In this document: one piece after another, positions 31,692-39,724 of the stretch | Numbering within the stretch: position 1 is the first letter of the stretch | Layout of the letters: each line of letters begins with the position of its first letter | From: Bacteroidaceae bacterium | GTDB lineage: Bacteria; Bacteroidota; Bacteroidia; Bacteroidales; Bacteroidaceae | Length of the DNA stretch: 44,475 bases | Reading direction: 5' to 3' | Assembly: GCA_017962495.1 (NCBI GenBank) | Contig: JAGCVH010000103.1 | Location: 1 to 44,475 of the forward strand | The notes under the pieces: generated by a model | What the model was told of the DNA's origin: nothing | The model's database searches: none | Seen by the model: the letters and a program-made list of their open reading frames with translations, nothing else | Program-made: the position numbers and the translations under genes

Positions 31692-31699
31692 TATATTTG
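31692..31699 (+). promoter_or_regulatory. -7 promoter box for the pectate lyase
   Basis: TATATTTG, 28 bases before the ATG at 31728, with a TTG about 23 bp upstream. Confidence 0.55.
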
Positions 31700-31727
31700 C
31701 AGCGAAAACGAAACTATTTCACATAAT

Positions 31728-34694
31728 ATGACTAAAAGAACAGTATCTTTTGCAATTTTGCTTCTGACAGTCCTGATGTCTCTCAATGCCCAGCAGTTGG
31801 CTTTCCCCGATGCAGAGGGCTTTGGCGCATACGCTTCAGGCGGACGAGGTGGGAATGTGGTTCATGTGACCAATCTCAACCCTTCAGGAGCAGGTTCGCT
31901 GGCAGAAGCGGCAAGTAAGGCTGGTAGTTTTGTGGTGTTCGACGTGGGAGGCGTGATTGACATCACGAACGCCAGCATCACCATTGCCAGTAACGTCACC
32001 ATTGCCGGACAGACGGCACCAGGCGAGGGTATCACCATCTATGGTGGTCGCGTCATAGCCTCAAATAGTAAGAATGTCATCATTCGATACCTGCGCATGA
32101 GAGGTGGAAAGAGTGTGAACAGCAGTAAATGCACGCTTACGCTCGACAACTGCGAAAACCTGATTATGGATCATTGCAGTATATCGTGGGGTCCTTGGGA
32201 CAACGTCCACATCGTCGATGCCAACAACATTACTTGGCAGTATTGCATCATCTCGGAAGGCATTGAACCTCAGCGTTTTGGTGCTATCACTGATGGTACT
32301 CGCAACTGGACTATTCACCATTGCCTATGGGCAAATAACAAGAGTCGAAATCCCAAGATGAAGTGCTATTTGCAGTACTACAACAATGTCGTTTACAACT
32401 ATGGTATGGGTGTCATTGGCGGTCATTCTGCTGCTGACAACTATCAGGACTTGATGAACAACTATTTCATTGCAGGTCCTAATGGCTCTGCCAAATATTT
32501 CGATGACTGGACGGAAACTGACCACATGTACAGCAAAGGTAATTATTTCGACGGCAACTGCGACGGCGTGCTCAATGGTACACTCATCACCGACCACCAC
32601 GGCGCTACTGTCATGAACAGTCCTTCGCTCAAGAGTACAGGTCCACAGAACCTCGAGACTGCGCGTCATGCCTATACCTCCATTGTTGAGGGCGTTGGTG
32701 CTTCACGAGTGCGTGACATTCACGACCAGCGCATCATTACCCACTTGACATCGTTAGGAAAGAAGGGAAGCTTCATAGCCAATGAGGACGATGTTGGCGG
32801 CATAGGCAATGTTGCCGACGGAGCACGTATTACTGACAAAGATCGTGATGGAATGGCTGATGAGTGGGAATCGGATCATGGCCTTAATCCGTTGGTCAAC
32901 GACGCCAATGGCTACACGCTTGGTAATGGTTACACCAACATTGAGAACTATGTGAACAGTCTTGCCCAGACGGTGGATTTCCTGATGCCTCCGCTTAATG
33001 TCGAAGCACGCCTTGTGGACGATACTACAGTCGAACTTACCTGGACAAATGAAGAGTCCGATAAAGCTGTTGCTATCGTGGTGGAACAATCCAGTGATGG
33101 TCAGCAATATGCAGAAATACAGCGCCTTTCCGCAACTGCCACCTCTACGCAGGTGGGTGGTCTTCAGGCAGGTGAACCCTATCTCTTTCGCCTCAAGACG
33201 CTATCCGAGAAATCCGAGTCGGGATACTCCGTCGTGGTAGCTGTTAATGATAAACACATGCGTGCAGCGGGTGGAATGCCTGCAGGCACAGAGACCTTTG
33301 TCCCCGTTGAAGGCTATCTCTATCGCATTCTCAACTATGCCACCGTCCCTTACAACTCCTCCACAACACTCGACGGTGCACCTAAATACCTCACTTTCAA
33401 TGATAATGGCACATTGGGTTCGACCGAAGAATATCTTTGGAACAACCCGTCTCTCCTTTGGGAGATATCGCCCGTAGAGGGAGGATTCACCATTCGCAAT
33501 CACAGCACTCACACCTATCCCACATCCACCAATGCTGCCACAGAGGGCAACAGTCGCATCTTAGCCACAGAAGAGCCTTCCACACTTACCATTAACTATG
33601 TGGGCGATCGCCAGCCAGCTCTCTCAGGAACCTCTGAACCCATCTCCATGTATCGCATCAATTGTCCTGACAACAAGGACCAACAGTTGCGCGCTCGCGG
33701 TTTTGGCGACGATTGGATATGGGGTTCTGGCACGCTCACTCGTGCCGATATGCTCTACACCTTTGTGCCTGTCGATGCTTCTCGCCTTACCCTCTATCTC
33801 ACGAAACTCAATGCCGAACTCGAGGACTCTCGTCAGTTTGCAGCATCAGCAGAGGCTGATGTCACCCTTGGATATCCTTCCGAACTCCTCTATCCTTTCA
33901 ACGACCTGATTGCACGTGCTGAGAAACTTGCCTCGAGCATTACTTCTGCCACCACGCAAGACGAAGTCGACGAACTTGCAAGAGACCTTGCTCAGGCGCG
34001 TGCCCGACTTCTCTCGTCCCAGATTATGACCCTTGCTGGTTACTCCACTGAGTATGCCTACAATATATATAGTTATGGTACTATGCCCAATGCGAGTGCC
34101 ACCAATGCCTCGAGTTCCGATGGTCGTCGTTTCCTCTATTGCATTCGTCGCACAGGTGTGGCGGACTCCCTTGTCTATCGCATAGGACTTTCTGAGGACC
34201 AAATCAATGCTGGCGGCAGTAACACGTATGCTCGCAATCGTGCAGCATTGTGGGCCATCGAACCTGCTGAAGAACCTGGCTTCGTGCGACTTTGCAACCA
34301 GTTGACAGGTAGTTACTTGCAGATTGCCAACACACTCTCTGACACACCTGTGGCCATTCGTCCCTATTACGCCAAGAATGACCTCGGCCATCTTGCTTAT
34401 TATCTCGATGCTACAGCAGAAGGCAATCGTTGCTTCAATGTTGGTCAACCTGATTCCGACGGCAAGGGAGGGCCACTCGAATTCTTCAATGGTCATGCTG
34501 ATCGCGTGCGCCTTCGTTGGGTGTTCGAAGCCACTACTACGCCTGTTACCACAGCCGTTTCCTCCCTTTCTGCCGATGTTCCCACCCATGTTGTCTACTA
34601 CAACCTTCAGGGTATGCAACTCACTTCTCCACCGCGCAGTGGTATCTACATCGTTCGTTACAGCGATGGTAGGGTAGTGAAGATAAAGAAATAA
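31728..34694 (+). CDS. Secreted multidomain PL1-type pectate lyase
   Basis: The 988-residue protein has a signal peptide (to about LNAQ at 21-22) and a parallel beta-helix of the pectate lyase PL1/pectin-binding type in residues 24-360: AEGFGAYASGGRGGNVVHVT, TLDNCENLIMDHCSISWG and DGTRNWTIHHCLWANNKSRN. A calcium-binding type segment follows (369 onward: DKDRDGMADEW), then an FN3-like domain (about 420-506), beta-rich and helical spacers, and a C-terminal tail YYNLQGMQLTSPPRSGIYIV followed by RYSDGRVVKIKK, resembling a secretion sorting domain. It should cleave polygalacturonan outside the cell by beta-elimination. A terminator follows. Confidence 0.88.
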   Translation: MTKRTVSFAILLLTVLMSLNAQQLAFPDAEGFGAYASGGRGGNVVHVTNLNPSGAGSLAEAASKAGSFVVFDVGGVIDITNASITIASNVTIAGQTAPGEGITIYGGRVIASNSKNVIIRYLRMRGGKSVNSSKCTLTLDNCENLIMDHCSISWGPWDNVHIVDANNITWQYCIISEGIEPQRFGAITDGTRNWTIHHCLWANNKSRNPKMKCYLQYYNNVVYNYGMGVIGGHSAADNYQDLMNNYFIAGPNGSAKYFDDWTETDHMYSKGNYFDGNCDGVLNGTLITDHHGATVMNSPSLKSTGPQNLETARHAYTSIVEGVGASRVRDIHDQRIITHLTSLGKKGSFIANEDDVGGIGNVADGARITDKDRDGMADEWESDHGLNPLVNDANGYTLGNGYTNIENYVNSLAQTVDFLMPPLNVEARLVDDTTVELTWTNEESDKAVAIVVEQSSDGQQYAEIQRLSATATSTQVGGLQAGEPYLFRLKTLSEKSESGYSVVVAVNDKHMRAAGGMPAGTETFVPVEGYLYRILNYATVPYNSSTTLDGAPKYLTFNDNGTLGSTEEYLWNNPSLLWEISPVEGGFTIRNHSTHTYPTSTNAATEGNSRILATEEPSTLTINYVGDRQPALSGTSEPISMYRINCPDNKDQQLRARGFGDDWIWGSGTLTRADMLYTFVPVDASRLTLYLTKLNAELEDSRQFAASAEADVTLGYPSELLYPFNDLIARAEKLASSITSATTQDEVDELARDLAQARARLLSSQIMTLAGYSTEYAYNIYSYGTMPNASATNASSSDGRRFLYCIRRTGVADSLVYRIGLSEDQINAGGSNTYARNRAALWAIEPAEEPGFVRLCNQLTGSYLQIANTLSDTPVAIRPYYAKNDLGHLAYYLDATAEGNRCFNVGQPDSDGKGGPLEFFNGHADRVRLRWVFEATTTPVTTAVSSLSADVPTHVVYYNLQGMQLTSPPRSGIYIVRYSDGRVVKIKK

Positions 34695-34702
34695 AAGAGA
34701 AT

Positions 34703-34744
34703 AGGATAAAAAAGAACAAGAGCGCAAAAAAATTGCGCTCTTGT
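34703..34744. terminator. Bidirectional terminator between PL1 and htpG
   Basis: ACAAGAGCGCAA (34716-34727) pairs perfectly with TTGCGCTCTTGT (34733-34744) around AAAAA. Read on the minus strand, TCTTTTTTATCC follows the hairpin, giving a strong terminator for htpG; on the plus strand it also ends the pectate lyase gene. Confidence 0.88.
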
Positions 34745-34790
34745 CGTTTGTGCTTATGGAAAGGCTTTCTTTCCCAAGGGGATGGTAGTC

Positions 34791-36845
34791 TTACTTTATA
34801 AACTCCACGCTTCGCTTTACGAATTGCGTGAGGGCTTCTCCACGAAGCATTCCGTTCTGCAAGAGGGCGAGGTCGATGAGTTGATGAACGCGATCGCTCT
34901 GCTTGCCATAGTCGGAGAGGATGGTATTCTTCTGTTCACGCTGTGCCTGTATGTCGTCGGCACACTTCTTCAGATCGTCTTTCTCTTCTTGTGTAACTTC
35001 GTCGGGTTTCTTCTTGTCTTGTTCCTGACGGAGTACGGCCTGACGGGCGCTGAGTCCCTTGATTTCAGCCTCGATGGGGCGCAGTTTCTCGAGCGTCTCG
35101 CTCTCGCTGTCCTCGAGCACACTCTTGATGAGGGGGGCATCGGTATTGAGGACGAGCGTCATCATGTCGGGCATTTCGCCGTAGAAACTCATACCTGGTT
35201 GCAGGCGTGACATCTCTTTCATGCGTCGCATATATTCGCTCTGAGTGAGCATAACGGGTAGTGCATCTTCGCCCAATGCTTGTGCCTCGACGTGGAAATC
35301 GAGTTTGTCAGTGCGAGGCATCTGGCTGTTAAAGATAGCCGTAAGGCGGTCGGCTCGTTCTTCTTCGAGCAATTCGCGCTTTGTGTCTTCCTTCTGAATG
35401 AGGCGGTCGATGACATCGGCATCAACGCGAGTGAAGGTAGCCTTCTCTAACTTACGCTCGAGCATGGAGATGAGTGGCGTGTCGAGTTGACCATTCATCA
35501 GCAACACATTGTAACCCTTGTCTTTTGCGGCTTGGATGTAGGTGTACTGGCTCTCGGGATCTTGAGCATAGAGATAGACAAGTTGGTCGTCCTTGTTCGT
35601 TTGGCTGTCCTTTATAAGTGTCTGATACTCATCCAGTATGTAGTATTTGTTATCAACATCCTTTAACAGGGCGTAGGCCTTAGCCTTGTCGTAGAAATCG
35701 TCCTCAGAGAGCATCCCGTAGTGGATGAAGAGTTTGATGTCGTCCCACTTCTTTTCGAAATCAGGACGGTCGCTTTTGAAGATACTCTGCAGGCGGTCGC
35801 TAACCTTCTTGGTAATGTAGCCAGAGATTTTCTTCACATTCTGGTCGCTCTGCAAGTACGAACGGCTAACATTCAGAGGGATGTCTGGCGAGTCGATGAC
35901 GCCGTGCAGCAGCATGAGGAACTCGGGCACGATGCCTTCCACATTATCAGTGACGAAGACCTGGTTGCAGTAGAGTTGAATCTTGTTGCGTTGCAGGTCG
36001 AGATTCGACTTGATTTTGGGGAAGTAGAGGATACCCGTGAGGTTGAAAGGATAATCCACATTGAGGTGAATCCAGAAGAGGGGTTCATCGCTCATGGGAT
36101 AGAGTTTGCGGTAGAACTCCTTGTAGTCCTCATCCTTCAGTTCGGCAGGTTTCTTTGCCCACAAGGGTTCAGTCTCGTTGATGATGTTGTCTTCGTCGGT
36201 ATCTTGCTGTTTGCCGTCCTTCCACTCCGTCTTTTTACCGAATGCGATGGGGATGGGCAGGAAGCTGCAGTACTTCTTCAGCAGACCCTCGAGTTTGTCC
36301 TTTTCGAGGAAGTCCTTGCAGTCGTCGTCGAGATGCATCACGATGTCTGTTCCGCGATCGGCCTTGTCCACCTCTTCGAGTGTGAATTCAGGACTACCGT
36401 CGCATGACCACTTCTGTGCCGTAGCACCCTCCTGATAGCTCTTGGTTATGATGTCCACGCGCTTGCTCACCATGAACGAGGAGTAGAATCCGAGTCCGAA
36501 GTGGCCAATAATGGCGTGAGCGTCGTCCTTGTACTTGTCGAGGAAGTCGTTAGCGCCTGAGAAGGCAATCTGGTTGATGTACTTGTCTATTTCCTCGGCG
36601 GTCATTCCGATACCTCGGTCACTGACGGTGATAGTGCCAGCTTCTTTGTCGATGTTGACGCGAATCGTTAGGTCGCCCAGTTCACCCTTAAACTCGCCTT
36701 TGCCCGCCAGCGTCTTCAGTTTCTGAGTGGCGTCGATGGCGTTAGACACGATTTCGCGGATGAATATCTCGTGGTCGGAATAGAGAAACTTTTTGATTAC
36801 GGGGAAGATGTTCTCAGTTGTAACCCCAATGTTTCCTTTTTGCAT
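34791..36845 (-). CDS. htpG: Molecular chaperone HtpG (Hsp90)
   Basis: HtpG is the ATP-dependent bacterial Hsp90. The 684-residue protein has the N-terminal ATPase domain with ENIFPVIKKFLYSDHEIFIR (start), SNAIDATQKL, DRGIGMTAEEIDKYINQIAF and GHFGLGFYSSFMV, a middle domain (FWIHLNVDYPFNLTGILYFP) and a C-terminal dimerisation part that is comparatively long. It lies downstream of clpC on the same strand, so two protein-quality-control genes are together. A dispersed GC-rich repeat lies directly before the ATG and supplies its G/A-rich upstream tract. The terminator at 34703-34744 ends it. Confidence 0.98.
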   Translation of the reverse strand: MQKGNIGVTTENIFPVIKKFLYSDHEIFIREIVSNAIDATQKLKTLAGKGEFKGELGDLTIRVNIDKEAGTITVSDRGIGMTAEEIDKYINQIAFSGANDFLDKYKDDAHAIIGHFGLGFYSSFMVSKRVDIITKSYQEGATAQKWSCDGSPEFTLEEVDKADRGTDIVMHLDDDCKDFLEKDKLEGLLKKYCSFLPIPIAFGKKTEWKDGKQQDTDEDNIINETEPLWAKKPAELKDEDYKEFYRKLYPMSDEPLFWIHLNVDYPFNLTGILYFPKIKSNLDLQRNKIQLYCNQVFVTDNVEGIVPEFLMLLHGVIDSPDIPLNVSRSYLQSDQNVKKISGYITKKVSDRLQSIFKSDRPDFEKKWDDIKLFIHYGMLSEDDFYDKAKAYALLKDVDNKYYILDEYQTLIKDSQTNKDDQLVYLYAQDPESQYTYIQAAKDKGYNVLLMNGQLDTPLISMLERKLEKATFTRVDADVIDRLIQKEDTKRELLEEERADRLTAIFNSQMPRTDKLDFHVEAQALGEDALPVMLTQSEYMRRMKEMSRLQPGMSFYGEMPDMMTLVLNTDAPLIKSVLEDSESETLEKLRPIEAEIKGLSARQAVLRQEQDKKKPDEVTQEEKDDLKKCADDIQAQREQKNTILSDYGKQSDRVHQLIDLALLQNGMLRGEALTQFVKRSVEFIK

Positions 36846-36851
36846 TTTAAA

Positions 36852-36892
36852 CTCCCCCTTCCCCTCCTATGGAGAGGTGATAGCGGGGGCCT
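36852..36892. repeat. Dispersed GC-rich palindromic repeat, copy 5
   Basis: CTCCTATGGAGAGG core with a CCCCC(T/G)-rich flank on both sides. On the minus strand it reads GGGGAAGGGGGAG, ending about 7 bases before the htpG start codon, where a ribosome-binding site would be. Confidence 0.65.
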
Positions 36893-36927
36893 CCGTATTT
36901 AATGTTTAATTATCTATTTCATAAAGA

Positions 36928-36962
36928 CCTCCCCGTTCCCCTCACAAGGAGGGGCGAGGAGA
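36928..36962. repeat. Dispersed GC-rich palindromic repeat, copy 6
   Basis: CCCCTC (36938-36943) and GAGGGG (36949-36954) flank ACAAG. It lies in the clpC-htpG gap about 36 bp from copy 5 in the other orientation. Confidence 0.65.
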
Positions 36963-37017
36963 ATATCCTGAGGTCTCGACTTGCACTTTCCCTTTGGGAA
37001 GGCGAGGACGGGTCTCT

Positions 37018-39579
37018 TTACTCTTCATTACTCGCCACCTCAATCACTATCTTTTCCTCCTGGGCCTTATCCCCCTCATCGGAGGGGGTTGGTGTAAGGT
37101 TGGTCGTAGCGCGCAGGGTGGAATTGGCTGCAGGCGCCTGGTCACTCATCAGCAGTTCGCAGATGGGGTCTTCGAGCAGTGTCTGCAGGGCGCGTTTCAG
37201 GGGTCGTGCACCATATTGCACATCGTAACCCTTCTTCGCTAGCAGTGCCTTTGCGTCGTCGGAAATCACGAGTCCGTAGCCCATTTCCTTGATGCGCTTG
37301 ATGAGCGGACGCGCTTCGATGTCCACTATCTGTTTGATATGTTCCTCCGAGAGTTGGTCAAAGTAGATGATATCGTCGAGACGGTTGAGGAATTCGGGTG
37401 CAAACTGCTTCGAGATGCTCTTTGTGACGATGCCTCTCGCAAACTCTTTATCCTTACTGCGGTCGCCCGGTGTGGCAAATCCGATGCCTTGTCCGAAGTC
37501 CTTCAGTTGGCGTGTGCCTGAGTTCGAAGTCATGATGAGCACGGTATTGCGGAAGTCGATAGTTGTTCCGTTTCCGTCGGTTAGGCGACCCTCGTCCATC
37601 ACTTGCAGGAGGATGTTGAACACATCCTGATGTGCTTTCTCTATCTCGTCGAGCAGTACGATGGAGTAGGGTTGGCGTCTCACGCGCTCGGTTAGTTGTC
37701 CGCCTTCCTCATATCCCACATATCCCGGAGGTGCACCCACCATGCGCGATACGGTATGTTTCTCGCCATACTCGCTCATGTCGATGCGTATGAGGTTCTT
37801 CTCGCTTCCGAACAATTCCTCTGCCAACTTCTTTGTTAGGTAGGTCTTACCCACACCCGTAGGACCAACGAACATGAAGGTTCCAATGGGCTTCTGGGGG
37901 TCTTTCAGTCCTATGCGGCTACGCTGTATGGCGCGCACCAGTTTCTTGATGGCTTCGTCCTGACCAACGACAGATTTCTTGAGTGCTTCTCCCAGGTTGC
38001 GCAGTCTCACGTTTTCTTCGCCTCCAATACGCTGAACGGGTATTCCGGTCATCATGCTCACCACACGAGCGATGTCCTCTTCGTCCACTGTCTGTCGTTC
38101 GTCCTTCAATGAGGCCTCCCACTCCTTGCGCTTTTGTTCCAAAGCCTGAGAAAGCACCTTCTGTTGGTCGCTGTATTCGCCAGCCATAGCATATTGCTCG
38201 GCTTTGATGGCGCGTTGTTTCAGGTCTTCGAGGTCGGAGAGTTGCTTCTCCATGAACTCCACATCTTGCGAGACGGGAATGTTCATGATGTGAGCACGGC
38301 TTCCCGCTTCATCCATCGCGTCGATGGCCTTGTCCGGGAATGCGCGGTCGCTGACATAGCGTTCGGTTAGACGCACGCAAGCCTGCAGAGCCTCGTCGGT
38401 ATATTTCACATTGTGGTGCTCCTCGTATCTGCCACGCAGGTTTTCGAGGATGTGTATCGTCTCTTCCGTTGTGGTGGGTCGAACCATCACTTTCTGGAAT
38501 CGGCGTTCGAGCGCACCGTCCTTTTCTATGCTCTTGCGGTATTCGTCGAGTGTTGTGGCACCTATGCACTGAATCTCGCCTCGCGAGAGGGCGGGTTTCA
38601 GCATGTTGGCAGCGTCCATCGTTCCTGCGGCAGACCCTGCCCCGATGATGGTGTGAATCTCATCAATGAAGATGATGACCTCGGGATGTTTCTGCAACTC
38701 TATCATGATGGCTCGCATGCGCTCTTCGAATTGTCCGCGATACTTTGTTCCAGCCACGACGGCACCGAGGTCAAGTACCACCACGCGCTTGCCCCAGAGG
38801 GCTCTCGAGATGCGATGCTCCACGATGCGTTGAGCCAAACCTTCCACGATGGCACTCTTGCCCACACCGGGTTCGCCGATGAGGATGGGGTTGTTCTTTT
38901 TTCTTCTCGAAAGAATTTGTGCCACGCGTTCTATCTCTTGTTCGCGTCCGACTACGGGGTCGAGCAGGTGTTGTGAAGCGGCTTGTGTGAGGTCTGTTCC
39001 GAACTTGTCGAGCACGGGCGTTTGGTCGCCTTCGCTTTCGTCATATCTCACTTTCGTCTTGTCGCCTCTCATCTCCTCGCCGTCCTCGGCATCGTCGTCC
39101 TCGTCTTCGGCAAAGCCGTATCCGTCCTGCACCTCGCGCTCAGGAAAGAGCGTGTGTGAGAAGTTCTGGTAGGTGACATTCTGTTCTGCCAATGCCTTTG
39201 CTGCCTCGTTTTCGGCTTCGCGCAGGATACCCAGCAGGAGGTGTATCACATCGATGGTTTCACTCTTTGTTACCACCGACTCCAGTACACTCAGTTTCAT
39301 GATGCGGTTGGCAGTTGGGTCGAATGCCAATTCGTCGGTAGAGGCAGGTACTGCATTGCCACTTTGCCTGAGTGCTGCCTGCTCCAGTTGCTGGCGCAGG
39401 CGTGAGGTGTCCACCCCGAGGTTGTTCAGTGCCTCGAGTGCGTGGCTATGTCCTTGTCTCAAGATGCCGAGCATCATAGTGGCAGGTGTCACTTTGTCAT
39501 TATATAATCGGAGTGCCTCGTCGCGACTAAGGGAGAGCACGGCGGTCACTTCTGGTGAGAATCTTTTACTAATCATCAT
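37018..39579 (-). CDS. clpC: ClpC-type AAA+ unfoldase
   Basis: ClpC is a Clp/Hsp100 ATPase that unfolds proteins for ClpP or for disaggregation. The 853-residue protein from ATG 39579 (MMISKRFSPEVTAVLSLSRD) has two N-terminal Clp repeats (about 1-150), an acidic linker EDEDDDAEDGEEM, AAA domain 1 with GEPGVGKS and IFIDEIHTIIGAGSAAGT, a UVR-like middle helix region, and AAA domain 2 with GPTGVGKT and LLDEIEKAH. The C-terminal tail after LEDPICELLMSDQ is atypical: it includes NLTPTPSDEGDKAQEE, encoded by a dispersed palindromic repeat. An in-frame ATG at 39603 precedes; 39579/39576 fit the family better. htpG follows. Confidence 0.95.
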   Translation of the reverse strand: MMISKRFSPEVTAVLSLSRDEALRLYNDKVTPATMMLGILRQGHSHALEALNNLGVDTSRLRQQLEQAALRQSGNAVPASTDELAFDPTANRIMKLSVLESVVTKSETIDVIHLLLGILREAENEAAKALAEQNVTYQNFSHTLFPEREVQDGYGFAEDEDDDAEDGEEMRGDKTKVRYDESEGDQTPVLDKFGTDLTQAASQHLLDPVVGREQEIERVAQILSRRKKNNPILIGEPGVGKSAIVEGLAQRIVEHRISRALWGKRVVVLDLGAVVAGTKYRGQFEERMRAIMIELQKHPEVIIFIDEIHTIIGAGSAAGTMDAANMLKPALSRGEIQCIGATTLDEYRKSIEKDGALERRFQKVMVRPTTTEETIHILENLRGRYEEHHNVKYTDEALQACVRLTERYVSDRAFPDKAIDAMDEAGSRAHIMNIPVSQDVEFMEKQLSDLEDLKQRAIKAEQYAMAGEYSDQQKVLSQALEQKRKEWEASLKDERQTVDEEDIARVVSMMTGIPVQRIGGEENVRLRNLGEALKKSVVGQDEAIKKLVRAIQRSRIGLKDPQKPIGTFMFVGPTGVGKTYLTKKLAEELFGSEKNLIRIDMSEYGEKHTVSRMVGAPPGYVGYEEGGQLTERVRRQPYSIVLLDEIEKAHQDVFNILLQVMDEGRLTDGNGTTIDFRNTVLIMTSNSGTRQLKDFGQGIGFATPGDRSKDKEFARGIVTKSISKQFAPEFLNRLDDIIYFDQLSEEHIKQIVDIEARPLIKRIKEMGYGLVISDDAKALLAKKGYDVQYGARPLKRALQTLLEDPICELLMSDQAPAANSTLRATTNLTPTPSDEGDKAQEEKIVIEVASNEE
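37066..37099. repeat. Dispersed GC-rich palindromic repeat, copy 7, inside clpC
   Basis: CCCCCTC (37071-37077) and GAGGGGG (37082-37088) around ATCG, followed by TTGGTGTAAGGT. On the coding strand it is translated as NLTPTPSDEGDKAQ near the ClpC C-terminus. The frame is kept. Confidence 0.75.
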
Positions 39580-39679
39580 AGGCGTAATGTGTCTAATTTT
39601 CACCTTAACAATTATCGTGCCAATATCCCCTCATCTCAAAATTTCTTGCAATTTTTATGTTTTCTATTGAAAAAAACAC

Positions 39680-39704
39680 TACCTTTGTGCACTTTTTAGT
39701 GCAC
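39680..39704 (+). promoter_or_regulatory. Promoter box and inverted repeat for the CotH gene
   Basis: TACCTTTG (39680-39687) is the -7 box. GTGCAC occurs at 39687-39692 and 39699-39704 around TTTTTA, so the inverted repeat covers the expected transcription start. It could be an operator or a 5' hairpin. Confidence 0.55.
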
Positions 39705-39724
39705 GAATACTTAATAATGATGTC

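Noticed and set aside
39608-39623. Sigma-54 promoter upstream of clpC (TTGGCACG, ATAA, TTGTT on the minus strand)
   Set aside because: The -24 element fits, but the essential GC of the -12 element is GT, and no sigma-54 activator is nearby.
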